Origin: Sthenelais limicola
Lineage: Eukaryota > Annelida > Polychaeta > Phyllodocida > Sigalionidae
Reading direction: 5' to 3'
Assembly (NCBI GenBank): GCA_942159475.1
Contig: OW804097.1
Coordinates: 51,046,986-51,110,985, forward strand
DNA length: 64,000 nucleotides
The notes beneath the pieces were generated by a model, which worked only from the letters and a program-made list of their open reading frames with translations, had not been told where the DNA came from and did not search any database. Position numbers and translations under genes: made by a program. Below are positions 44,301-53,554 of the stretch, one piece after another. Within the stretch, counting starts at the first letter, position 1, and each line of letters opens with the position of its first letter.

Positions 44301-45355
44301 CAATCGGCTCCACTCACCGCACATAGAATCTGTGTTAATTAACAATATTTCACATTTTTCAGTACAACTTTACTGTTTTAATATTTAAATAATAATCATG
44401 TATGGGGCGATATTAATATTCATCTTATACTCATCTTACTTACCAACATAAAATCGTCCACCAAATTTTGAGTTTCCCCTATCACATGCACAACAACTGA
44501 TCGTGTAGCATGGCGTAGCGCCTCCGCGATAATTCCTGAATTGAATTGTAAAGATTAATTAAACTTAGCATTATGGTTACAAAATAATTTCATATAATTG
44601 TAATTATGTATATTTAATGATACCACATACCAGCTCCAAGAAAAGTGTTGTCCGGTAGATCGATTGTCTGCTCGTATACCAATGGCACCGGCACCGGCTC
44701 TTCTCTGAAGCAGTTGTATATGCCGTCGGAAAGAAGGTATACCTGATCGTCACGAGGTATGAACAGACCGTTTGGATCGAATTGCAAGTCTGCATTTGCG
44801 ACAAACCCGCCATCCTCCTGCCAGCCAACACGATCAATTAATTGCATTTCTGCCCTTTTTCCTCTGAAATATAAAAGCAACAAAAGACACATTAGACACA
44901 TTATTGATTTTCAATATACATAGATACATGGACCATATACATTATTTTAAATCTTTACTTACAAGCCAATTCCATAAAGGGTAAATTTGACCGTCTGTCA
45001 CGCCACCACATACATTATTTTAAATCTATACTTACAGCTTTTTCTCAAGCCAATTCCATAAAGGGTGAATTTGACCGTCTTTCACGCCACCACATCGCCC
45101 TTCAACAACACGATCGAGCCACGATCGGAAACGATACGCGTTCCTACTCGCCTCCAGAGAAATCATGTGGACACTTGACTTAATCAGTCGATCACAGTCA
45201 AGGCGTTTGACTCGGACCACGTAGAACACCTCATTTTTGCAATTTCTGGCAAAAGTGAGCAGGGTGAGTGTACACCGGAAGAGTATATCCAGTTTTCCGT
45301 CGATTTCTAAATAAGTCTCCTGCGAACATGGCAATTCAAGGAATTTAAAAACCAT
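41353..45355 (-). CDS. 963-residue cargo protein of unknown function, 10 exons
   Basis: Exons (minus): 45,355-45,036; 44,863-44,631; 44,535-44,444; 44,329-43,928; 43,795-43,667; 43,559-43,274; 43,163-43,101; 42,999-42,754; 42,660-41,845; 41,657-41,353. All introns are GT-AG and phases close to 964 codons with stop. The start is accATGG, with TATTTAAA (45,411-45,418) and CCAAT-type motifs upstream. The N-terminal ~370 residues look globular (VFYVVRVKRLDCDRLI, RVGWQEDGGFVANADLQFD, TVCLAYTMETWKSCSLYSEE). Next come a duplicated SYDGTTN, a Lys-rich segment and a helical domain (LDSMLEVITQAKSMLQAGAI). Then follow ~270 residues of SPASPD repeats and a basic tail (LLKKKYEKKKKNMRKK). No domain is recognised. 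It is head-to-tail with the transposase gene, which ends 725 bp upstream. Confidence 0.75.
41950..42640 (-). repeat. Coding minisatellite in exon 9 of the 963-residue gene
   Basis: Units of about 114 bp, with shorter variants, encode SSPASPDDSSRLARSPGGVR followed by MDASPASDVRMD. They repeat six to seven times. All changes of length keep frame. The repeat also leaves long open frames on the plus strand, which I treat as a by-product. Confidence 0.85.
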
Positions 45356-45410
45356 GGTGCTCTCGGTTCGGCGTGCGAACAAGTGTGCTTCAAACTTGCC
45401 TGGTGCGGGG

Positions 45411-45418
45411 CTTTAAAT
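45411..45418 (-). promoter_or_regulatory. TATA-like box and CCAAT region of the 963-residue gene
   Basis: TATTTAAA (minus strand) lies 56-63 bp before the ATG. Further upstream, at 45,455-45,488 and 45,527-45,552, two copies of a block with (TTGG)n read as CCAACCAACCAATCA on the minus strand, giving CCAAT motifs. Confidence 0.5.
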
Positions 45419-45689
45419 ACCAAACTGTACCCGCATCTCCTACACCGAGCAAATTGATTGGTTGGTTGGTTGGTTGGTTGGTTGGTTGTACTTACCGAAT
45501 ACTCAGCATCTCCTACACCGAGCCAATTGATTGGTTGGTTGGTTGGTTGGTTGTACTTACCGAATACTTGTAGAATTAACTAAGAACAAAGAAAAGGTGA
45601 TGAGTTTGAAACGTGTCCATAATGGATGGATCGATATTGTTAATTGTTAAATATTTTTTTAAGTATTCTGATTTCCTATTCATGATTTC

Positions 45690-46080
45690 AACAAAGAAAA
45701 AAAGACTTCTGTTCCTGTATACAGACAGTCGTAAGTTGTATAAAGAAAGTCTTCTTCATACATTTCTAAGCATTTCTAAGCAGCAATCTCGAAGTATGTA
45801 CTGTACAAAGAAAGTCTTCTTTATACCATTTCTAACTAAGTTGTATAAAGAAAGTCTTCTTTATACGATTTCTAAGTTGTATAAAGAAAGTCTTCTTTAT
45901 ACGATTTCTAAGTTTCTCATCTTCCAGAAAAAAAGACTTCTGTTCCTGTATACACCATTTCTAAGCATCCGCATTAATCTCTAAGTATTATAGAATGTAC
46001 TGTACAAAGAAAGTCTTCTTTATACCATTTCTAACTAAGTTGTATAAAGAAAGTCTTCTTTATACGATTTCTAAGTTTCT
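45690..46080. repeat. Array of GTATAAAGAA-AGTC-TTCTTTATAC hairpins
   Basis: A perfect 10-bp inverted repeat with a 4-nt centre occurs at about 45,842, 45,879 and 46,040, with near copies at about 45,736, 45,807 and 46,002, each followed by (CG)ATTTCTAAG. A larger block (about 45,800-45,925) is re-duplicated at about 45,995-46,085. The array fills the space between the transposase stop and the next gene's promoter. Confidence 0.8.
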
Positions 46081-49000
46081 CATCTTCCAGTTGTATCTTC
46101 CTCCTCCTCATCTTCCTCCTCCTCATCTTCCTCCTCCTCATCTTCATCCTCCTCATCTTCATCCTCCATCCCATTGGGAAAATTAGGTGTTCTACGTTGG
46201 CCTCTAGCAATTGGACCCATTTTATATTTTTCACATTTGGGTAGGCCAGACAACAATTGTCTTACAGATGGTAATACACGATCTCTGTTCTGAAACCTGA
46301 AGCCTTCCAAATACTTATTTCGATGTATAATGAGGCGGTGAACAAAGAATAGGTGATGAGTTTTGGTCATGTGGTTGGAAGCCCCGGCATATCGTCCTGA
46401 AAGTAATGTTATAAATCGTTGTAAATTTATACCATTTCTAACTAAGTTTTCGAAAGTCTTCGTTATACGATTTATAAGTTGTATGTGAAGAAATATTATT
46501 GCCTACGTCATTTTGAATTACATAATTTTCGGTTAACTTCTTACCGAACCATCGGAAAGTCTGTTCTGCCGCTTGGGTATTACGATTAACTTTCAAGTCG
46601 GGATGTATTTCGGCAATTCGGTCTGGGTGGTACACAGTCTTGCATTTTTCGTTAACATGGTTGTTGGCATGAAAGGTGTCGATTACAATGTTAATATGTT
46701 GCCAGAGATCTTTAAGGTCAGAATCAATGTCGAGCGATTTATTTAGAATTTTGAGAGACGCAAGTGTGCATCCATTGTCATAGGCTAAGATCATATCGGC
46801 CCAGTTGTCCTTGTGTATCTTATTTTCTTTGATGTAGTTCATCATGCAGGTGGTGGCAAAGATAAACACACTTGTGGGCGATTCGGATCTGTGGAAAATG
46901 TGAAACAAAAAATATACAAACTCCTTCTGGTCTGTCATGTGCACTGTTGTCGCAATGATTATAACATCCAACACTGTGCACTGTTATCGCAATGGTTATG
47001 GTTCGCTTTGGTTGGAAGCCCCGGTAAGGATTAAGGATTAACTGTCAGCTTTGTAATTGCTAGGTAAATTGTTATATAAACAATGCGTAAATTGATGCCT
47101 AGACGGTTAGAGAAGATTAGACGGACTAACTAGAATATTTGTAACTAGAATATTTGAAAATATTACCGATACATTGGCTCCCACTGTTGTATGTGGCCAC
47201 TTGGGGTCATCATGAACATGTGTCCTAAAGTTAAATTGCGGACTTTTTCGCGGGGTTGTAATTCGGTCCTTTTTTTGTTGCAACTTGAGTCGGCAGTTCC
47301 CACATTAGCAACTCTAGGATTGGATTGAAGTATGTTCTGGCCAGCTGCAAATAATGTTATGAGATATGATATATGATATATCTATATTTATGAGATGCGA
47401 TATGAGTAATTAGCCATTTCCGTAAACCCTTCTTACTTACTTAAAGATTGTAACAACGGTGCTACTGAAGGTGCATTAGCAACATGTAGTGATTTCCTTA
47501 GTTCCTCAGCTTCCCCGATATCTGTGGCTGCAAAAAGGAAATTGAAATTCAAATTCATGGGTGGTCTACTGGTCTACTGGCTTGTAATTAGACATGTAAA
47601 TTAGCATTAGCATTATTTATATATTACCATATCGATCAAAATCCGAAAGACCCCTAGGAACATGTGGTAGTTGTTTCGCCAAAATTGCATCGTGTTGCTC
47701 ACAAAATGCATGACTTGGACTCAAAGGTTCATTCGTGCAGATGTCAGGCATCTTATTGAAGGATTTTTCTGGGTACTGACAAAATGCGAATTTATTCCGC
47801 CAAATACCGTCCATTACCCACAGGCGGCCACATCCTGGAAGAATGGACAGAATTAGAGTAGTTTTATTACAAAATTGTAAATATACATTGTAAAGATATA
47901 CGTAACATACAATAACATAACTAACCTCTTGCTACACATGAGTCCGAACATTCATGAGGATAGTTTTGTAGCAATCTTCTCCTCTCTACGTGTCGCATGA
48001 ATTTTTCTGTGTCACTTTTCTTACCGAATCGGAAAGCTGAATGTGAGCCCATGTTATAGCGAATTTCGCTTTCTATTTCGCCAACCCAGAATGTATCTGC
48101 CACCACTCGCCTATCTAGATCTTTAAAAATATTATTTATATTTAAAATAATGCAAAAAAATTAATGACCAACTATCCAACTAAAAGTAAACTATGCAACA
48201 TTAATTCCAGTAATTCCGATTTCACAAACGTAAAGAAATACTCACGCAAGTCACTATTATTGTTATAGGAGTTGGCGAATGCTTCAAAATTACCAGTCCC
48301 AAGAACTCTATAAATATAATATTATGACATATTGACACATGAATGGAATTTAATTAATAGTAAATAATTGTATAATTTAATTGCATTTTATTACATTACA
48401 CTTACATGAACGATACTATGGCATTTGATAGAGCTCTCTGTACTATTACAGTTGTTCTTGGCGCGACTGCAGGTCTTGGATCAGGATAAAACACTTTTTG
48501 TTTAGCCACGCCATATTTGTCGTAGTCGAACAGGATACCGCACTCGCATTTTAGAGTCACCTGGTTGATAAATAATAATTTCTTAGTATTAGCAGCCAGG
48601 GCTAGCTAGATTTTGTGACAGAATTGAAATAGTATTGATACGTTAAACCATAGCATTATGTACCTTAGTAGCCAGAGCATTATGTTCTGGGTTGATAGAG
48701 TAATATTTCACTTCACTAATATGGTGGATGGTCAAGGGTCTTGTGGGTTCACAATCGCTGCACACTCCTACAATAAAATATTAAACAATGGTAATGTGTC
48801 AGAAATCAGGAATCAGGAATTTTGTATATTGATAATATTGCATAATATAATTTAATGTTACCGTAGGGAGGTGCTAGGAAGATTGGTTCCTCGACCGGTA
48901 AGAATTCTTGGCGGAACAGTTTTATTACACTAGGGGTTAGTAGTGTACGCAAGTCTGCATACACTGCATCTGTGAGGGTTCGGTCCAGGAGATTCTGAAT

Positions 49001-49458
49001 TACTGAATCTGGTAGGTGCAATGGAAAATGCCTACTTAATTCACCGATACTTAGTAAGCACCCTTCTCCACCGACTTTTGATATCATTTGTCTGATGACC
49101 TGAAGTGCAGATGTGTTTGAATCCATCTGTGCAATGTGTTCCAATGAGCCATTCTGTATGGACAGTTTGGCCATCTGTAATCATAATCATTTTGAAATAA
49201 GGAACTTAAAATTTAAGTCAATTTGAAATAAGGAACTTAAAATTTAAGTCAAGGTCGATATCCTAAATATTACCTTATGTCGATGTCAATGTCTGTAATA
49301 CGTTTAACTAATAGATTAAAGTTAAAAATTAAGTAAAACTAGTCAAGGTCAATATCCCTTACGCAAATGTCAATATCGTGAAGAGCCCTGGTATCAATAA
49401 CATGCTGCTTGGAATGTTGAGTACGCTCGGCCTGTGTTTTCTTCTTTCTTGTTGCCAT
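46080..49458 (-). CDS. KDZ-family transposase, 11 exons, 685 residues
   Basis: Exons (minus): 49,458-49,363; 49,174-48,862; 48,767-48,664; 48,560-48,406; 48,307-48,246; 48,120-47,926; 47,834-47,628; 47,527-47,441; 47,344-47,167; 46,888-46,545; 46,396-46,080. All are GT-AG with phases closing to 686 codons. It catalyses excision and insertion of the element. Seen: zinc ligands C139/C142 (VCSDC) and C176/C178 (KCECG); WVMDGIW (D317) before CTNEPLSPSHAFCEQH; SSCNKKR; YRSESPT (E468); YDNGC (D503); DTFHANNH (D536, H539, H543); NTQAAEQTFRWFGRYAGASN (E574). These match the KDZ RNase H-fold core and its 'EQ.F.WL.RYA..H' end. A Glu/Asp-rich tail closes the protein. No lesion is seen. Translation could also begin at exon 2. 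Confidence 0.88.
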
Positions 49459-49508
49459 GTTTATATTTCTGTAGTATATGTTGAATGGTAATGACTAGAT
49501 GGTACTGG

Positions 49509-49517
49509 TATATATAT
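49509..49517 (-). promoter_or_regulatory. TATA box candidate of the KDZ transposase gene
   Basis: TATATATAT lies 51-59 bp before the exon 1 ATG (context aacATGG) on the minus strand. This is a plausible spacing for a short leader. Confidence 0.4.
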
Positions 49518-50084
49518 CAATATCGAGTTGACATTGACAGTTTGATTGACTAGCGAAGTGTGAGGCGAGGTGTGACCTTAGACATTAGACATTAGACACT
49601 CGCTACTATGGTAGTTGATGATTATGACGTGTGAATTGGAATGAGCCATTGTGACACTCGCTACTATGATACTGGATGTGACTTGATGTGTGAAATGTAT
49701 TACCTACCAAAATGTGAGCTTATATGAGGGGAGGTGTGGATACTGGACACTGGGAACTTATATGTCAACCATCAATTTGTCAATTGCCGATTCATAATGT
49801 CAGCTCATATTTGCTTTTTGCTATTACCTGGCTTAATGATTATTAGTATACAACGATGTCCATGAATGACTCTAATGCCAATAAACGTTTATTTCGAAAT
49901 TTATTCGAAATTTATTTTTGTTAATTGTGCTATTACCTGGCTTAATGATTATTATTATACAACGATATCATGACAATAAACGTTTATTACGAAATTTATT
50001 TCTGTCCTTGTAAATTGTTTTATATGGGGCTTGCTATTGGCTGGTGTGTACCTTGTTTGTTGGTCATTTATTTTCTCTGATTCC

Positions 50085-50151
50085 CATTGGCTTGTTTGTA
50101 CTGTACACTTGTTTGTAGAGTTAGCGCACTTCCACTATTTATAATCACGCG
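50085..50151 (+). promoter_or_regulatory. Promoter module of the first coiled-coil paralogue
   Basis: CCCATTGGCT (an inverted CCAAT box), GTACACTTGTTTGTAGAG and ATTTATAATCACGCG occur in this order. The second paralogue has the same order, with CTCATTGGCT, GTACACTTGTTTGTAGAG and ATTTATTATCACGCG. Conservation of order in both copies argues for function. Confidence 0.6.
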
Positions 50152-50182
50152 TTGCACTAGCATTATTAGTTCGACATTCAAT

Positions 50183-50587
50183 ATGGATTTTCCAGCATCT
50201 ATTGAACTACCAAAATTTCTGAGTCAAGAAGAAGTGCTTTTCGCCTTTGAAGAGGGGATGCAGTACCATAGTATCACAGTTAATGATTTGACTGTGACAG
50301 TGAGGGATGATATCTTTCGCTTGATCATCAATAGACGCAAACTGGCAGAACTGGCAAAACAAATGTCGCACATCAGAAGTGTGATTTCGCGGCTGAAATT
50401 GAAGCTGAGACAGGCTCAGGCGGATTTGTTGGTTACCAAATTTCGTCACTATCGACGACGATTGGCAGCATACGAAGACTGCCTGTGTGACAGGAAGAGA
50501 GTCAAAATTTTTCACTTCGAAAGGGAGTTGACTTACATTGGGAGGCTCCGGTCAAATGGAATGGACACCGACGCCTTCTGGCCATAA
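50183..50587 (+). CDS. Cargo paralogue 1, 134-residue coiled-coil-like protein
   Basis: The start at 50,183 (aatATGG) is preferred over an upstream in-frame ATG because homology with the paralogue begins exactly there. The sequence runs MDFPASIELPKFLSQEEVLF, RDDIFRLIIN, then a long basic helix (ISRLKLKLRQAQADLLVTKF and RHYRRRLAAYEDCL), ending GMDTDAFWP. It is about half identical, without gaps, to the protein at 51,637-52,035. No family is recognised. The basic helix suggests nucleic-acid or protein binding. A histone-type stem-loop follows 36 nt after the stop, and no AATAAA is seen nearby. It is transcribed away from the transposase gene, towards the right end. Confidence 0.72.
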   Translation: MDFPASIELPKFLSQEEVLFAFEEGMQYHSITVNDLTVTVRDDIFRLIINRRKLAELAKQMSHIRSVISRLKLKLRQAQADLLVTKFRHYRRRLAAYEDCLCDRKRVKIFHFERELTYIGRLRSNGMDTDAFWP

Positions 50588-50623
50588 GACCCAACATCTC
50601 AAACTAAAACTAATTAACAAAAA

Positions 50624-50639
50624 AGCCCTTTTCAGGGCT
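50624..50639 (+). terminator. Histone-type 3' stem-loop after paralogue 1
   Basis: AGCCCTTTTCAGGGCT forms a 6-bp stem with a TTTC loop, preceded by AACAAAAA. It differs from the animal histone mRNA consensus GGYYYTTHTHARRRCC only at the outer base pair (A-T for G-C). It lies 36 nt after the stop, and a purine patch TAAGAGA follows 11 nt later, where a U7 target would be expected. Confidence 0.62.
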
Positions 50640-51004
50640 ATAAAATGTCCTAAGAGACTAATATATTCAAGCCCTAAAACTCCATTACCATCCAAAATGC
50701 ATCAATTTATATATTAGAATAACATTCTATAATCTGACTATTGATCCAAAATGCATCAATTTATATATTAGAATAACATTCTATAATCTGACTACCCCTG
50801 TCAGAAATACTCAACCCCGATTCCCCTGCTGCTGTGTACAAACCATGTCTAGAATCACTGTCCCCTTTAATCCCTCCTCCTGTAGACGACGGGTGGTAAT
50901 TAAAAAGGACAGAGAGCAACGTTGTATTCCTTATACCTTATAATCTATTCCTTATACCTTCCCACCGTCCTATTCATATAATAATCGATCATTCTATAAT
51001 CACA

Positions 51005-51150
51005 AGGACGACATTGAGGCTTAAGGAAATAGACACTTGGGTGTTCTGATAAAGATGACGTCTGCAAGAAACATGACAGAAATCAGAAATCTTCGGGTCT
51101 ACAAAATATCCTAGTAGGCTAATAAAAGTCTGAGTCATCTTCCCATGAAT
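51005..51150 (+). pseudogene. Relic of a third paralogue (3' end only)
   Basis: ATTGAGGCTTAAGGAAATAG, then ACACTTGGGTGTTCTGATA, aligns with the last codons of paralogue 2 (ATTGAGGCGACAGGGAATCG, ACACTGAGGTGTTCTGATA). It has an in-frame stop. TCTACAAAATATCCTAGTAGGC, downstream, matches its 3' flank. The stem-loop itself is not preserved here. The gene cassette was therefore present at least three times. Confidence 0.6.
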
Positions 51151-51464
51151 ATTATTATATATATTTTTGCTTTACTGTGATCTAGTGATATAATTGATAT
51201 GATATAAGTCAGATTCATTTAATAAAAAATAAAAAATTGCTTTACTGTAATTTGATCATTATCTTCTCAAATAATAAATAGACTCGTTTGTGATGTATAA
51301 TTATTTTAGCAAGAATAGCAAGGCATTGGACGCATTGTAGGAATGACGCATTGTAGGAACTGGAGTCATTTATTTCCATTGGATCAATATATTCCTTTGT
51401 GATGTACATGAATAACATTAATTATTTTAGCAAAGTCCCATTGGATCGCGTGTATCGTTGTAGA

Positions 51465-51613
51465 GTACTGGCGCTTATTTCTGCGACTCCCATTGGTGTA
51501 CCGTACACTTGTTTGTAGAGTATTGGCGCTTATTTCTGCGACTCTCATTGGCTCGCGTCTACCGTACACTTGTTTGTAGAGTACTCGCGAATTTGACCAT
51601 TTATTATCACGCG
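51465..51613 (+). promoter_or_regulatory. Duplicated promoter module of the second paralogue
   Basis: GGCGCTTATTTCTGCGACTC, CATTGG and CCGTACACTTGTTTGTAGAG occur twice in tandem, starting at about 51,469 and 51,525. ATTTATTATCACGCG then occurs at 51,599-51,613, 23 bp before the ATG. Confidence 0.6.
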
Positions 51614-51636
51614 CTATACCGTCCTCCTCATTCAAG

Positions 51637-52035
51637 ATGGAATTTCCGGCAAGCATTAGACTACCCAGCTTCATGACGTCAGAAGAAGTGATTTTCGCTT
51701 TCGAACATGGGATGCAGCAGAGTCGTAATGTCGCTGTGTCAATGAGTATTTCGTTGAGGGATGATATCTTCCGACTTATCATCAATGGACGTCAGTTGAT
51801 GGAGTTGTGCAATCAAATCTATCACACCAGATGTGTTATTGACAGAGTGACATTTAAACTGACACACGCAGAATCGTGTATGCTAGTTGAAAAATTCTGT
51901 CGTTATCGTTTGAAATTGGCATTCTACGAAGAGTGCTTGTACAAAATGAGGAAAGTTAAATATTTCAATATGGAAGTTGCGCTCCGTTTAATGAGGAAAT
52001 TGAGGCGACAGGGAATCGACACTGAGGTGTTCTGA
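51637..52035 (+). CDS. Cargo paralogue 2, 132-residue coiled-coil-like protein
   Basis: The ORF starts MEFPASIRLPSFMTSEEVIF in context caagATGG and ends RRQGIDTEVF. It shares with paralogue 1 the N-terminal FPASI.LP, the RDDIFRLIIN core, a basic helix with KF..YR..LA.YE.CL, and the GxDT..F end. The variable segment (about residues 28-42) has diverged most. That pattern, together with similar lengths, indicates purifying selection on the core. A stem-loop identical to that of paralogue 1 follows 30 nt after the stop. Function is unknown. Neither protein is a recognisable histone. Confidence 0.72.
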   Translation: MEFPASIRLPSFMTSEEVIFAFEHGMQQSRNVAVSMSISLRDDIFRLIINGRQLMELCNQIYHTRCVIDRVTFKLTHAESCMLVEKFCRYRLKLAFYEECLYKMRKVKYFNMEVALRLMRKLRRQGIDTEVF

Positions 52036-52065
52036 TATGGTCAACAAACATGAGAGTACAACAAA

Positions 52066-52081
52066 AGCCCTTTTCAGGGCT
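52066..52081 (+). terminator. Histone-type 3' stem-loop after paralogue 2
   Basis: AGCCCTTTTCAGGGCT is the same 16-mer as at 50,624-50,639. It is preceded by ACAACAAA and followed by ACAAAATATCCTAGGAGGC. It lies 30 nt after the stop, within the usual window for histone 3' ends. Flanks of about 30 bp beyond it are also conserved with paralogue 1. Confidence 0.62.
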
Positions 52082-52149
52082 ACAAAATATCCTAGGAGGC
52101 TTATATATTCAATTGATGTCCCAATCATCTTCATACGTCCAATCGTCCA

Positions 52150-52450
52150 AGTCCAATCCTTTGTAATGACATGCCATTCAAACTTTCCCAATGCAATCGT
52201 ATATGTGTCAGTCCAATCCTGTAATAGAGAAAACAAATATCTTAAACGAGTAAATGATTCCAAGTCCAATGTAAAAAAAACCCATGTCAACCCACGTAAT
52301 AGAGAAAAAAAATATATCTTAAATGAGTAAATGATTCTTAAAAGTAACCCACGTAATAGAGAAAAAAAATATATCTTAAATGAGTAAATGATTCTTAAAA
52401 GTCCAAGTCCAATGTCCAATGTAAAAAAAACCCATGTCAACCCACGTAAA
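52150..52450. repeat. Short tandem repeats with 'cccacgtaatagagaaaaaaaatat'
   Basis: Blocks with AACCCACGTAATAGAGAAAA, ATATCTTAAATGAGTAAATG and GTCCAATGTAAAAAAAACCC are repeated two to four times between the last cargo gene and the right terminal region. No coding signal is present. Confidence 0.7.
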
Positions 52451-52459
52451 AAAAAATTA

Positions 52460-52713
52460 GTTTGCCGGACCCCGTGCTTGTACGTGATAGTCCGACCACT
52501 TGCTTGTATAGTGGGACTACCCATGACTACCCATGGTAGTCCGTCCCCAGGCTTGTATAGTGCGACTATTATTATGTAGATTTTGCCATTTGGTGGTCTG
52601 TCGGTCGCCGTGGTGGCGCACTACCAGTGGTTTGGTAGTCTCTTGGACGGACCACCAAGTCGATGGTCGCACTAGCAGACGACGGACGCCCAGTGCTTTT
52701 CTTGACATGTATG
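52460..52713. repeat. Right terminal and subterminal region of the KDZ element
   Basis: The region has GCTTGTATAGTG repeats, the hairpin-forming ACTACCCATGGTAGT, GGCGCACTACCAGTGGTTTG and GGTCGCACTAG. It ends CTTGACATGTATG at 52,713, inverted to the left end over ACATGTCAAG. Confidence 0.72.
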
Positions 52714-52721
52714 ATTGTATT
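52714..52721. repeat. Right 8-bp target-site duplication of the KDZ element
   Basis: ATTGTATT is identical to 33,317-33,324. Confidence 0.75.
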
Positions 52722-53267
52722 CGTATTCAGGTATTATTGTGATTTTAGTTAAGCTGGGCAGTTAATCCTTCATATCAGCAGAGGGACCATTGGTATTCAG
52801 GTATCATTGTGACTCTACTTGAAGTGCCTTTCTGTCTCTTTCTCTGTCTCTCTCTCCCTTCTTCTCTATCTCTATTTCCTGGGTAAGACCATAAACTGCC
52901 TCCCTCTCAGCTCTCCGCCCTTGATATAGCCATATCAAATGTGTTGATAAGGGCATAAAGCAACCAATCTCACTCACTCCTTGGTTGTGTATTTATTTCA
53001 GGACTTATTGTGTGCCTAAAACAGCCGCTGCCTGACTGTATACTTACAGGCTTGGTGAGCACTATCTGTTTCCCTGCCTGTAGCATCCTCACCCATTTAT
53101 ACCGTTTTCTGTACTTAGGAAATACAACAAAGGGTATAGGGGGTTAGGGGTACAGGTTGGACGTGGCAAAATCATGGGGTTCCTGTTAGGCTGTATTATT
53201 TCCTATTATTTTCTAATCAGAATATCTAGCATTAGTACAACCTCGCTTAAATTGTCATATTATTCTT

Positions 53268-53400
53268 TTTTTTTTTTAAAGATTTTATTTATACTGTAGC
53301 CTATACATGTAATACATGTATAGTCATTGTTCTGGGTCTTCCCATTTACTTTTATACATCTATGTACACGATGGAACCTGTTAAATTCTCTCAATAAAAG
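53268..53400 (-). mobile_element. Poly(A)-ended retroposed fragment, reverse orientation
   Basis: Starting at a run of about 14 T, the minus strand reads ...AATAAAATCTTT followed by A's. This matches the tail of the insert at 22,895-23,054 over the last ~20 bp. It may be a SINE/LINE 3' end of the same family; the bodies do not obviously align. Confidence 0.4.
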
Positions 53401-53554
53401 AGAGAGCTTAAAGATCCAATAGCCTATTCTCACAATATAATATTTTCATGTGTATTATTCTTTACAGAAGCTGGTACGAAGAAGTACACCAACAAGAAAA
53501 TGATGAACCGTTCACAGAAGCTGATATGAAGAAGTATTACACCAACGAGAAACT

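Larger units (their letters stand above)
33325..52713 (-). mobile_element. KDZ-superfamily giant DNA transposon with cargo genes
   Basis: The left end reads GAGACATGTCAAGGAA (33,325). The reverse complement of the right end reads CATACATGTCAAGAAA (to 52,713). They share ACATGTCAAG and further scattered identity. ATTGTATT flanks both ends. Subterminal DNA on both sides has repeated GGCGCACTACCA and TGGTCGC motifs in short palindromes. Inside are an intact KDZ transposase gene and five or more further genes with the same start context (aNNATGG). Length is 19,389 bp. The orientation given is that of the transposase. That no gene crosses the borders and that the terminal motifs occur only at the ends support one unit. 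Confidence 0.83.

Noticed and set aside
46888..46974. Upstream ATG of the transposase exon 10 frame (a start at 46,974)
   Set aside because: The segment before 46,888 is a pyrimidine-rich tract ending in CACAG, and joining to exon 9 restores the conserved E.YRSESPT motif.
46813..47034. Plus-strand ORF opposite transposase exon 10 and its upstream intron
   Set aside because: It overlaps a conserved KDZ exon on the other strand and has no motif of its own.
50183..52035. Paralogues as histone genes, because of the stem-loop
   Set aside because: The proteins lack any histone-fold signature I can recognise; only the 3' signal is histone-like.
33218..52792. 13-bp match AGCAGAGGGACCA outside both KDZ ends as a longer target duplication
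   Set aside because: It lies about 95 bp and 65 bp from the ends, not adjacent. The 8-bp ATTGTATT abuts both termini and fits the superfamily rule.
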